From JALOOE01 sp964423545 (GTDB lineage Bacteria > Chloroflexota > Anaerolineae > CG2-30-64-16), in NCBI GenBank assembly GCA_964423545.1, contig CAYRFV010000148.1, positions 1 to 13,192 on the forward strand: a stretch of DNA of 13,192 nucleotides, read 5' to 3'. Position numbers and translations under genes: made by a program. This document shows, piece by piece, positions 1 through 5,919 of this stretch. How positions within the stretch are numbered: the first letter of the stretch is position 1; each line of letters begins with the position of its first letter. Below the pieces are notes generated by a model that saw only the letters and a program-made list of their open reading frames with translations, was not told the origin of the DNA and did not search any database.

Positions 1-54
1 AATCGTCCCCACGTTGACGTGCGGCTTCGTCCGCTCAAACACTGCCTTGGCCAT
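1..54 (-). CDS. tuf: Elongation factor Tu, N-terminal 18 codons (partial)
   Basis: EF-Tu is the GTPase that carries aminoacyl-tRNA to the ribosome. Only the first 18 codons are in the window. They read MAKAVFERTKPHVNVGTI, the highly conserved EF-Tu start that leads into the G1 (P-loop) region, which lies beyond the edge. The ATG is at 54-52. A strong Shine-Dalgarno sequence (AGGAGG on the minus strand, 69-64) lies nine bases before it. The gene follows three tRNA genes on the same strand and is probably co-transcribed with them from the promoters at 450-537. The identification rests on a short but very diagnostic N-terminus. Confidence 0.95.
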   Translation of the reverse strand, partial: MAKAVFERTKPHVNVGTI

Positions 55-165
55 GGATGCTTTCCTCCTGCGGCGCGCATCTGCGCGTCCTTTCTGGGGC
101 GTTAATTCGCCGCCCTTTTCTCGACACACGACGAGGAAAGCGACGGCGACACTTGCAACTCACAG
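55..165 (-). promoter_or_regulatory. tRNA-tuf spacer / tuf leader
   Basis: This 111-base spacer separates the last tRNA from tuf. It holds no gene and I see no intrinsic terminator, so transcription probably runs on into tuf. A small hairpin (CGCGC/GCGCG, 74-87, four-base loop) sits four bases upstream of the tuf Shine-Dalgarno at 64-69. No clear promoter was seen here. Confidence 0.5.
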
Positions 166-238
166 AGCCCACGATCGGACTTGAACCGATGACCCCGTTC
201 TTACCAAGAACGTGCTCTACCGGCTGAGCTACGTGGGC
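166..238 (-). tRNA. tRNA-Thr (anticodon GGT)
   Basis: A complete 73-nt cloverleaf reads on the minus strand. It has a seven-base acceptor stem GCCCACG/CGTGGGC, a D-arm GCTC/GAGC, an anticodon stem CGTTC/GAACG around the loop TTGGTAA with anticodon GGT, and a T-arm ATCGG/CCGAT around TTCAAGT. It decodes ACC and ACU. The discriminator (position 73) is U and the CCA end is not encoded. It is the last tRNA before tuf, matching the position of thrT in the E. coli tufB operon. Its U73 matters for the T-box at 9356-9640. Confidence 0.97.
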
Positions 239-263
239 ATGCCGGCAACGTTACGGCACCGTG

Positions 264-345
264 TGGGCAGAGAAGGATTCGAACCTCCGAAGGCGTCGCC
301 AGCTGATTTACAGTCAGCCCCCTTTGGCCACTTGGGTATCTGCCC
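264..345 (-). tRNA. tRNA-Tyr (anticodon GTA)
   Basis: A class II tRNA of 82 nt. The acceptor stem is GGGCAGA/TCTGCCC. The anticodon stem GCTGA/TCAGC holds the loop CTGTAAA with anticodon GTA. A long variable arm follows, with a short GGC/GCC stem, and the T-arm carries TTCGAAT. The discriminator is A and CCA is not encoded. It lies 25 bases from tRNA-Thr(GGT) and 22 bases from tRNA-Thr(TGT) and is evidently processed from the same precursor. Confidence 0.96.
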
Positions 346-367
346 AGGTTAGAAAAGCCCGCCCTCA

Positions 368-440
368 AGCCGACGGCCGGAATCGAACCGGCAACCCTCG
401 ACTTACAAGGTCGATGCTCCACCGATTGAGCTACGTCGGC
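368..440 (-). tRNA. tRNA-Thr (anticodon TGT)
   Basis: A complete 73-nt cloverleaf. The acceptor stem is GCCGACG/CGTCGGC, the anticodon stem TCGAC/GTCGA encloses CTTGTAA with anticodon TGT, and the T-arm GCCGG/CCGGC encloses TTCGATT. It decodes ACA, with wobble to ACG. The discriminator is U and CCA is not encoded. It is the first gene of the tRNA-tuf transcript. The nearest predicted transcription start is only about three bases upstream of its 5' end. Confidence 0.97.
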
Positions 441-449
441 ACAGCACAG

Positions 450-478
450 ATTATACCACCGCCACCCTGCCGTGCCAA
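450..478 (-). promoter_or_regulatory. Promoter P2 of the tRNA-tuf operon
   Basis: On the minus strand a -35 box TTGGCA (478-473, five of six consensus bases) is followed by a 17-bp spacer and a perfect -10 box TATAAT (455-450). The predicted start near 443 is about three bases before the mature 5' end of tRNA-Thr(TGT) at 440, so the precursor would have almost no 5' leader for RNase P to remove. Confidence 0.85.
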
Positions 479-508
479 AGCAGAACCTGGTCGGCTTTGC
501 GAATCGCC

Positions 509-537
509 AGTATAGCCGCGGCGGAGCTTAAAGTCAA
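509..537 (-). promoter_or_regulatory. Promoter P1 of the tRNA-tuf operon
   Basis: A second, upstream promoter on the minus strand: -35 TTGACT (537-532), a 17-bp spacer, and -10 TATACT (514-509), each five of six consensus bases. The predicted start is near 502, about 59 bases upstream of the P2 start. Tandem strong promoters are typical of stable-RNA and translation-factor operons. The rest of the 441-627 gap holds no gene, and no clear terminator for rlmB was seen. Confidence 0.75.
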
Positions 538-627
538 ATATCAGGCTCGATTCGCGCGCATCCAGGCTCTCCGCAGCGCTATCCCGCCTCGCAACTGACA
601 GGTCGCCGGTCACGCCGCAGGCGCGCC

Positions 628-1389
628 TCATGGCCGGGTCTCGCCGGCCAGCGTCCGGCGCTGCGCCTGGCGCGCGGCATACAGCGCAATGGAGCCAGCA
701 ACCGCCGCGTTCAGCGACGACACCCGGCCACTCATCGGGATCGCCAGCAGCCAATCGCACGTCTCGCGCACCAACCGGCTGAGGCCCGCCCCCTCGGCGC
801 CGACGACCAGTGCGATCGGGCCGGACAGGTCCGCTTCCGTCAGCGGCGTCGCCTCAGGGGACGCATCCAACCCGACGATCCAGGCGCCGGCCTGCTTCAG
901 TCGCTCCAACGCCTGCACCAGATTCGCTACGAGCGCAATGCGCAGATACTCCACTGCACCGGACGAAGCATTGACCACCGCGGGCGTAATCCCGGCTGCG
1001 CGACGCGATGGCAGGACGACGCCGGTCACCGCCATCGCCTCAGCGGTGCGCAACAAGGCGCCCAGGTTCTGCACGTCCTGCAGGTGGTCCAGCACCAGGC
1101 AGAACGGGCCGCCGGGAACAGCCAACACCGCGTCCAGATCGACGTAGCAATATGGGCCAACCTCGGCCAGCACCCCCTGGTGGTTGACGCCGCCGACGCT
1201 GTCGAACGCCGATCGCGGGGTCTCGACGACCGGACAGCCCCGCTCGCGCGCTGCAAGGATCAACTCAGTGATGATGCCTGACTGCTGGCGGACGCCCTGG
1301 TCTAGCAGCACCCGGCGCATCGGTCGTCGCCCCGCACGCAACGCTTCCAACACGGCATGGCGGCCATACAAGAGCTCAGGCAGTGTCAT
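628..1389 (-). CDS. rlmB: 23S rRNA 2'-O-ribose methyltransferase, TrmH/SpoU family (RlmB-like)
   Basis: This is a SPOUT-class methyltransferase of 253 residues, close to the usual RlmB length of about 245. RlmB methylates the ribose of G2251 in 23S rRNA using S-adenosylmethionine. The N-terminus (LLYGRHAVLEAL, residues 6-17) is the typical substrate-binding domain start. Motif 1 is QNLGALLRTAEA (107-118), with the conserved Asn108 and Arg114. Motif 2 is VVGAEGAGL (195-203). Motif 3 is IPMSGRVSSLNAAVA (217-231), which contributes to the trefoil knot. I chose the ATG at 1389 because it starts at the family's usual N-terminus; an in-frame GTG at 1404 would add five residues, and neither start has a strong Shine-Dalgarno. 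It follows cysS by 51 bases, the known cysS-rlmB neighbourhood. Exact rRNA target is inferred from family. Confidence 0.9.
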   Translation of the reverse strand: MTLPELLYGRHAVLEALRAGRRPMRRVLLDQGVRQQSGIITELILAARERGCPVVETPRSAFDSVGGVNHQGVLAEVGPYCYVDLDAVLAVPGGPFCLVLDHLQDVQNLGALLRTAEAMAVTGVVLPSRRAAGITPAVVNASSGAVEYLRIALVANLVQALERLKQAGAWIVGLDASPEATPLTEADLSGPIALVVGAEGAGLSRLVRETCDWLLAIPMSGRVSSLNAAVAGSIALYAARQAQRRTLAGETRP

Positions 1390-1440
1390 GCAGCGCCTGC
1401 ACACCCATCGGCCGCACTGCGCGGTCGCCCGCCATGCGCC

Positions 1441-2838
1441 TCACCCCAGCCGCCACGTGCTGCCTTGCGGCGAGTCCTCCACGACCACGCCCAGCGCCTT
1501 CAGGTCATCCCGGATTCTGTCCGAGAGCGCCCACTGCCTGGCTTTGCGGAGATCCTGGCGAACTGACAACAACAGGTCAACGAACGGCGCGATCGACTGT
1601 CCGCGGCCCTCAGGCGCGTCCAGCTCCAGGCCAAGCACACCGACCAGGGTGCGGAAGACCGCCTGCACATCGGCGAACGGCTGCCCGCCCACTCCCGCAT
1701 CCCGAGCGGTGTTGATGGCGCGCACCAACTCGAACAGAGCGGCCAACCCGCCTGCGGTGTTGAAGTCATCGTCCAGCGCCGCTTCGAAATCCGCGCGTGC
1801 CTGCGCCGCCTGTGCGGCCAGGGCATCGACTGCCTGGCCCGAAGTCACGCTGCCCGTCGCCGGCCGCAGCGCGCCCCGCAACCGCTCCACTGCGCGCACA
1901 CCGTCAGCCACCACCTCATCGTTGAACGCCAACGGCTTGCGATACCCGCTCCCCGCGATCACCACGCGGAGCACGTCCGGGCTGTGTTGCGCCAGGAAGT
2001 CATCGATCGTGATCAGGTTGCCGAGGCTCTTCGACATCTTCTCTCCCTTGAGTTGAAGCATGCCGTTGTGGAGCCAGTAGCGAGCAAACGGTTTGCCGGT
2101 GAAGCACTCGCTCTGGGCGATTTCGTTCTCATGGTGCGGGAAGATCAGATCGTTCCCGCCGCCATGGATATCGATTTGCTCGCCCAGATGCAGCAGGTTC
2201 ATCGCCGAGCACTCGATGTGCCAGCCAGGCCGGCCCTTGCCCCACGGGCTATCCCAGCTCGGCTCACCGGGCTTTGCAGCCTTCCAAAGCGCGAAGTCGC
2301 CTTCGTTTTCCTTCTCGTCACTCGTCGCAATGCGCGTTCCGGAGACTGCTTCCTCCAGCCGGCGCCGCGAGAGCCGGCCATAGTCGGGATCGGATCGCAC
2401 GCGAAAGTAGACGTCGCCGCCGGCTGTCACGTAGGCGTGATCCTTTTCCAGCAGCCCTGCCACCATCTGGATGATCTCGGGGATGGTCTGCGAGACGCGC
2501 GGGAACACCGTGGGGCGCAGCACATGGAGCTGTTCGAGCTGCGCCTGGTATTTCTCGGTGTAGCGGCTGGCGATCACCGCCGGATCTTCGCCGGTCCTGT
2601 GGGCGCGGATGATAATCTTGTCATCCACATCCGTGAAGTTCATCACGTGGCGCACCTCATAGCCCTTGTATATCAGGTAACGCCGGATGAAATCGAACAC
2701 GATGGAGGACATGGCATGCCCGACATGCGCCTCGTCGTAGACGGTCGGCCCACAGACGTACATCCGCACTTTGCCCGGTTCGAGCGTTTCAAACGGCTCT
2801 TTCTCACGGGTCAACGTGTTGTAGACAACCAGAGACAT
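1441..2838 (-). CDS. cysS: Cysteinyl-tRNA synthetase
   Basis: This class I aminoacyl-tRNA synthetase attaches cysteine to tRNA-Cys in the cytoplasm. At 465 residues it matches the family (E. coli 461). The HIGH-type signature is HVGHA (38-42) and the KMSKS loop is intact (266-270). The zinc site that selects cysteine is visible as Cys29 (MYVCGPT), Cys209 (HIECSAM), His234 and Glu238 (FPHHENE). The C-terminus carries the DALR-like helical tRNA-binding region. The ATG at 2838 is preceded by a GAGGG Shine-Dalgarno (2850-2846). It lies 31 bases after yacL and is probably co-transcribed with it and rlmB. Confidence 0.97.
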   Translation of the reverse strand: MSLVVYNTLTREKEPFETLEPGKVRMYVCGPTVYDEAHVGHAMSSIVFDFIRRYLIYKGYEVRHVMNFTDVDDKIIIRAHRTGEDPAVIASRYTEKYQAQLEQLHVLRPTVFPRVSQTIPEIIQMVAGLLEKDHAYVTAGGDVYFRVRSDPDYGRLSRRRLEEAVSGTRIATSDEKENEGDFALWKAAKPGEPSWDSPWGKGRPGWHIECSAMNLLHLGEQIDIHGGGNDLIFPHHENEIAQSECFTGKPFARYWLHNGMLQLKGEKMSKSLGNLITIDDFLAQHSPDVLRVVIAGSGYRKPLAFNDEVVADGVRAVERLRGALRPATGSVTSGQAVDALAAQAAQARADFEAALDDDFNTAGGLAALFELVRAINTARDAGVGGQPFADVQAVFRTLVGVLGLELDAPEGRGQSIAPFVDLLLSVRQDLRKARQWALSDRIRDDLKALGVVVEDSPQGSTWRLG

Positions 2839-2869
2839 GGCTAACCCTCGTGCAAAGCAATAGGTGAGG

Positions 2870-3940
2870 TCAGCGCACCGGCGCAGCGAAGATCATCCGC
2901 CCCGCATTGGTTTGCAGCACCTTCGTCACCGAGACCTCGATCTCTCTGTCGATAAACTGGCGGCCGTTCTCCACAACGACCATCGTGCCGTCATCCAGGT
3001 AGCCGACCCCCTGGCCGATCTCTTTGCCTTCCTGGATGACCCGCAGCATTATCGATTCACCGGGCAACACGACCGACTTCACGGCATTGCTCAGTTCGTT
3101 GATGTTCAGCACCGTTACGCCCTGCAGGCCGGCCACCCGATTCAGGTTGTAGTCGTTGGTGATGATCGGGCAGTTCAACTGGCGGGCGAGCTGCACCAAC
3201 TTGGCATCCACCTGCCGCGCGCTCTCCACGTCCATGTCGACAATCTTGACCGGCACCGACGACTCCTTCTGCATCCGATTGAGCATCTCCAGCCCGCGGC
3301 GGCCGCGGTTGCGCCGCAGGGTGTCGGGCGAGTCCGCGACGTATTGCAGCTCGTTCAACACGAAGCGCGGCACCCACACCGGAGAACGAATGAAGCCCGT
3401 CGTCACGATATCGGCGATGCGCCCGTCGATGATCACACTGGTATCGAGGAGCAGGACGTCGTCGCGGCGGCTGGTCTCTTCCCCGGCAGCGAGCCCGGCG
3501 CCTGCTGGCAGGATCTCGCTGCGCCGGCGAAACAAGGCGAAGATATCCTGTTGGCGCAACAGCATCACCGTGATGCCCAGGTAGCCCAGGAACAGCGCGG
3601 CAAGGGTCGGCAAGATATCGCCGAAGGGATACGGAAGCCGAGAGAGGGGAATCGAGACCAGTGCGGCGATTAGCAGACCGATCACCAGGCCGATGGTGCC
3701 GGCCAGGATCTGGCTGAGCGTCAGATCGTGCACGCTGCGTTGGATCCAGGCGGCCGGTCGCAGCACCACCCAAGGGGCGACGACGACGCCGATGATGCCG
3801 CCAACGATTGAAAGTGGCAGGATCTTCGTGAGCGAATCCGTCGTGAGTTGCGCCGTGCCTGCCCAGATGGTCCCGATAAGCCAACCGATAATTGCGAACA
3901 GAATAAATCCAAGGATACGCGAAGCTACTTTGGCATTCAT
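2870..3940 (-). CDS. yacL: YacL-type membrane-anchored PIN-TRAM domain protein
   Basis: A 356-residue protein with three parts. Residues 8-128 contain about four hydrophobic membrane segments (near 8-27, 41-60, 79-99 and 108-128). Residues 162-285 form a PIN nuclease-like domain with acidic positions Asp166 (LLLDTS), Asp172, Glu197, Asp245 and Asp263 (ITNDYN). Residues 295-350 form a TRAM domain, a small RNA-binding fold. PIN domains are typically metal-dependent RNases; the substrate of YacL proteins is not established, so any RNA-processing role is inference. The ATG at 3940 has an AAAGGGG Shine-Dalgarno. It is first in a yacL-cysS-rlmB run, reminiscent of the Bacillus yacL-...-cysS-...-rlmB region but without ispD, ispF, gltX and cysE between. 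Confidence 0.9.
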   Translation of the reverse strand: MNAKVASRILGFILFAIIGWLIGTIWAGTAQLTTDSLTKILPLSIVGGIIGVVVAPWVVLRPAAWIQRSVHDLTLSQILAGTIGLVIGLLIAALVSIPLSRLPYPFGDILPTLAALFLGYLGITVMLLRQQDIFALFRRRSEILPAGAGLAAGEETSRRDDVLLLDTSVIIDGRIADIVTTGFIRSPVWVPRFVLNELQYVADSPDTLRRNRGRRGLEMLNRMQKESSVPVKIVDMDVESARQVDAKLVQLARQLNCPIITNDYNLNRVAGLQGVTVLNINELSNAVKSVVLPGESIMLRVIQEGKEIGQGVGYLDDGTMVVVENGRQFIDREIEVSVTKVLQTNAGRMIFAAPVR

Positions 3941-3961
3941 GGGCTTGCCCCTTTTCTATTG

Positions 3962-3985
3962 GGTTGCCTGCGCAACCGGGTTGCG
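3962..3985 (-). repeat. Two mutually exclusive hairpins in the yacL leader
   Basis: Three alternating copies of a GGTTGC-type arm lie just upstream of the yacL ribosome-binding site. In plus-strand coordinates 3962-3967 can pair with 3972-3977 (six bp, four-base loop), or 3971-3976 can pair with 3980-3985 (six bp, three-base loop). The middle arm is shared, so only one hairpin can form at a time. No regulatory role is known to me. Confidence 0.45.
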
Positions 3986-4059
3986 TTGGCACCCTGCGAA
4001 ATGAACTGCCCTATCCGGCGACGGACACCTCCTGCGTATCGTTCTGACCGCCTGCCAAC

Positions 4060-4088
4060 ATCATACACCCGTTCAGACTTTTGTGCAA
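4060..4088 (-). promoter_or_regulatory. Probable promoter of the yacL-cysS-rlmB operon
   Basis: On the minus strand TTGCAC (4088-4083; matches the first three -35 consensus bases) is followed by a 17-bp spacer and TATGAT (4065-4060; five of six -10 bases). The predicted start near 4053 leaves a leader of about 110 nt before yacL. The weak -35 lowers confidence, but the position just downstream of the rplT terminator fits. The rest of 3941-4263 holds no convincing gene. Confidence 0.6.
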
Positions 4089-4135
4089 TCGCGCCATTGT
4101 TCGCGCGGTCGCGGCATTGCGAAGGCGCGGCGAAC

Positions 4136-4169
4136 AAAAAACGAGAGTGAAGGAGCGCTCCACTCTCGT
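4136..4169 (-). terminator. Intrinsic terminator of the infC-rpmI-rplT operon
   Basis: A perfect nine-bp stem (minus strand ACGAGAGTG at 4169-4161 with CACTCTCGT at 4149-4141) encloses a GC-rich loop, and the read-out is followed by a run of six T (4141-4136). It lies about 95 bases after the rplT stop. It is the clearest rho-independent terminator on the minus strand. Confidence 0.93.
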
Positions 4170-4263
4170 GCCAAGCCTCGGCTTTGTCGGGGTCAGCGGC
4201 GCACCCGGCCAGCTCGTCCGGCCAGGCCTGAGATCCCGATCGCGCCGCAGCGCCAGCGTCGGC

Positions 4264-4626
4264 CTATGGTCGGGCAGCCGCCTCCCTGGCGACCTCGACG
4301 ATACGAGCGAACGCCTGCGGATCGCGCACCGCCAGATCCGCGAGCACCTTCCGATCCAGCCGAATATCGGCGACCTTGAACGCATGCATCAACCGGCTGT
4401 AGGTGATGCCGTTCATGCGCGCCGCCGCATTAATACGCGCGATCCACAAGCCGCGAATATCCCGCTTCCGCTGCCGGCGATCCCGCGAGGCATAGAAGAG
4501 CGACTTCAGCATCGCCTCGTTCGCGCGATGCCAAAGCAGATGGCGGGACATCCGCTGGCCCTTGGTGAGTTTCAGAACCCGATTGTGACGACGGCGGAGA
4601 ACAACTCCGCCCTTAGCCCTTGGCAT
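4264..4626 (-). CDS. rplT: 50S ribosomal protein L20
   Basis: L20 is a basic protein that binds 23S rRNA early in large-subunit assembly. At 120 residues it has the usual family length. It shows the family pattern: an MPRAKGG start, a long Lys/Arg-rich N-terminal helix (residues 10-60), the conserved block RDRRQRKRDIRGLWIARINAA (48-68) and a globular C-terminal domain including LDRKVLADLA. The ATG at 4626 follows a strong AAAGGGGAG Shine-Dalgarno. It is the last gene of infC-rpmI-rplT. In E. coli and Bacillus L20 represses its own operon by binding leader RNA, which makes the structured spacers upstream of rpmI and infC worth noting here. Confidence 0.98.
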   Translation of the reverse strand: MPRAKGGVVLRRRHNRVLKLTKGQRMSRHLLWHRANEAMLKSLFYASRDRRQRKRDIRGLWIARINAAARMNGITYSRLMHAFKVADIRLDRKVLADLAVRDPQAFARIVEVAREAAARP

Positions 4627-4683
4627 ATCTCTCCCCTTTCAATGGCGGCTGGCGCAACGTCCAGCACTTCGTGTTGGCCACTG

Positions 4684-4699
4684 GGCGCGCATGCGCGCC
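4684..4699. repeat. 16-bp perfect palindrome in the rpmI-rplT spacer
   Basis: GGCGCGCATGCGCGCC is a perfect palindrome about 20 bases after the rpmI stop. The spacer's next segment can form a second small stem (CCAnCAC/GTGnTGG with a GAA loop, 4662-4678). There is no T-run, so neither is an intrinsic terminator. They could protect the mRNA or affect rplT translation; this is inference only. Confidence 0.6.
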
Positions 4700-4718
4700 A
4701 CAACTCGCCCGTCTGAGC

Positions 4719-4922
4719 TCAGTCGATATACGGAGCCAACTGGGAAACGTGCTTTTCGGCGGCCGGCGCTTCGATGACTTTGGTCACGCGATACTTGATC
4801 AGCGTGCGCGGCGACTTGTTGCGGCGCAGGTGGGTGCGGCCCTGGTGCCGGCATACCAGCTTGCCGGCGCCGGTGCGGCGGAACCGCTTCGCGGTCGCCT
4901 TGTGCGTCTTGATCTTCGGCAC
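4719..4922 (-). CDS. rpmI: 50S ribosomal protein L35
   Basis: L35 is a small basic protein of the large ribosomal subunit. The product has 67 residues, typical of L35, starting (M)PKIKTHKATAKRFRRTGAGK and containing HLRRNKSP (30s) and a lysine/arginine-rich body. I place the start at the GTG at 4922-4920, because the family always begins MPKxKTHK and a GGGAGGG Shine-Dalgarno (4935-4929) sits six bases upstream. Longer in-frame starts up to 5003 would add sequence not found in L35 and would run through the hairpin at 4949-4991. It lies between infC and rplT in the canonical order. Confidence 0.97.
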   Translation of the reverse strand: MPKIKTHKATAKRFRRTGAGKLVCRHQGRTHLRRNKSPRTLIKYRVTKVIEAPAAEKHVSQLAPYID

Positions 4923-4948
4923 AGTTAACCCTCCCAGACAAAGTGAAA

Positions 4949-4991
4949 CGTAAGGAGCGACTCGTGGCCCATCCGCGCCTCGCACCTTACG
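4949..4991 (-). promoter_or_regulatory. Strong hairpin just upstream of rpmI
   Basis: In the 100-base infC-rpmI spacer a seven-bp stem (CGTAAGG/CCTTACG, 4991-4985 with 4955-4949) continues, past one U-U mismatch, into a four-bp stem (GCGA/TCGC), enclosing a 19-base GC-rich loop. Its base is 13 bases from the rpmI Shine-Dalgarno. In E. coli L20 represses rpmI-rplT by binding RNA near this junction, so this is a candidate site for L20 control. No T-run follows, so it is not an intrinsic terminator. Confidence 0.65.
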
Positions 4992-5022
4992 CTTGATCGA
5001 CACGACTATCCGACCCGAACGC

Positions 5023-5547
5023 CTACTTCTTGGGATTCGGGCTCAACATCATGAACAGGTTGGGGCCTTCCATCGCCGGCTGCTGCTCGATGACGGCAGC
5101 ATCGCCGACCTTCTGAGCGAACTCTGCCAACTGATCCCGACCGATCTCGGGATGCGTGATCTCTCGGCCGCGAAACCGCACCGTCACTCGCACTTTGGCG
5201 CCCTCCTCAAGGAACCCGATCGACTGGCGCACCTTGGTGTCGAGGTCGTGCTCGCCCGTGCGAGGCTTGAGGCGGATCTCTTTGATCTCGATGATCTTCT
5301 GCGCCTTGCGTGCTTCGCGCTCCTTCTTCTGGCGCTCATACTGAAACTTGCCGAAGTCGAGCAGGCGACAGACCGGTGGCACAGCATTCGGAGCCACCTC
5401 GACCAGATCCAGACCGCGCTCATGTGCAAGTCGCAGGGCTTCGTAGGTCGGCAGGACACCGAGCTGCTGCCCTTCTTCATCGACGACGCGCACTTCGCGC
5501 ACGCGGATCATCTCGTTGACGCGGGTGCTCTTGGCGGTGGTAGTAAT
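5023..5547 (-). CDS. infC: Translation initiation factor IF-3 (AUU start)
   Basis: IF3 binds the 30S subunit, prevents premature subunit joining and checks the start codon and initiator tRNA. With the start proposed here the protein has 174 residues (E. coli 180). The N-domain includes RVNEMIRVREVRVV and QLGVL (9-32), then VEVAPNAVPPVCRLLDFGKF (49-68). The lysine-rich linker (73-84) and C-domain with RFRGREITHPEIG (124-136) follow. No ATG or GTG fits the family N-terminus: the first ATG (codon 13) would remove conserved residues. An ATT at 5547-5545 lies exactly five bases after a strong GGGGAGGG Shine-Dalgarno (5560-5553). AUU starts are known for infC in E. coli and other bacteria, where IF3 represses its own translation. 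The upstream in-frame codons run back to the promoter and cannot be coding. Stop TAG. Confidence 0.95.
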   Translation of the reverse strand: MTTTAKSTRVNEMIRVREVRVVDEEGQQLGVLPTYEALRLAHERGLDLVEVAPNAVPPVCRLLDFGKFQYERQKKEREARKAQKIIEIKEIRLKPRTGEHDLDTKVRQSIGFLEEGAKVRVTVRFRGREITHPEIGRDQLAEFAQKVGDAAVIEQQPAMEGPNLFMMLSPNPKK

Positions 5548-5564
5548 ACTGACCCTCCCCTTGG

Positions 5565-5623
5565 TTCGAGTGGCTCGAAGATCGGTCAAGCCCGACAAAA
5601 ACCTGCGGACCTGTCCGGTCCGC
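5565..5623 (-). promoter_or_regulatory. Structured infC leader with two hairpins
   Basis: The predicted 85-nt 5' leader contains two perfect hairpins. The first is GCGGACC/GGTCCGC with a five-base loop (5623-5605). Three bases later comes a run of five T (5601-5597), so it might act as a weak attenuator. The second is TTCGAG/CTCGAA with a three-base loop (5579-5565), ending four bases before the infC Shine-Dalgarno. Ribosomal-protein or IF3 control of this operon through its leader is known in other bacteria; whether either stem serves that here is inference. Confidence 0.55.
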
Positions 5624-5638
5624 TCGATTCGACGAACT

Positions 5639-5667
5639 ACTATAACATAACGGACCGATGGTGTCAA
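5639..5667 (-). promoter_or_regulatory. Promoter of infC-rpmI-rplT
   Basis: A near-perfect housekeeping promoter: -35 TTGACA (5667-5662, six of six), a 17-bp spacer, and -10 TATAGT (5644-5639, five of six). The predicted start near 5632 gives a leader of about 85 nt before the AUU codon. Confidence 0.92.
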
Positions 5668-5813
5668 AATCGGAACTGAACTGTTCTATTGACAGGTTGG
5701 GTGGTCGTTGGCTCTGTCATGCCTCCCATCATCGGGAAAACAGCTGGCCTGCCGAACTTGGCGATCGTCTTTCGCGCTTAACTTGTAACCAATGGAGTCA
5801 GGCGAAGTTGAAG

Positions 5814-5855
5814 ACGAACGTCGAAGGAAGGCTCCAGCTGCCCTTCGGCGTTCGT
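5814..5855. repeat. 14-bp stem-loop between znuB and the infC promoter
   Basis: Arms at 5814-5827 and 5842-5855 are complementary over 14 positions with a single G-T pair, around a 14-base loop. No T-run follows in either direction. The surrounding stretch 5668-5919 contains no gene I can support. The hairpin may protect the 3' end of the znu message or help termination together with the next stem. Confidence 0.6.
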
Positions 5856-5878
5856 GCTTTGCGGAGCGCACGGGCGCG

Positions 5879-5904
5879 CAGGGCCAGGCCAAGGCATGGC
5901 CCTG
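5879..5904 (-). terminator. Stem-loop after znuB, possible terminator without T-run
   Basis: CAGGGCCA/TGGCCCTG, eight bp with a ten-base loop, begins 15 bases after the znuB stop codon. It has no T-tract. Its place at the end of the zur-znu cluster suggests a 3'-end or processing function, but an intrinsic terminator is not shown. Confidence 0.45.
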
Positions 5905-5919
5905 GTGCACCTTGTGATC

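Noticed and set aside
3937..4137. A 66-codon minus-strand frame overlapping the yacL leader
   Set aside because: It overlaps the predicted promoter and hairpins, has no Shine-Dalgarno and no family resemblance.
5023..5667. A longer infC starting at 5667
   Set aside because: That start lies inside the -35 box of the infC promoter, and the extra residues do not resemble IF3.
5689..5694. A plus-strand TTGACA as a -35 box
   Set aside because: No -10-like hexamer lies 15-19 bp downstream and no plus-strand gene follows.
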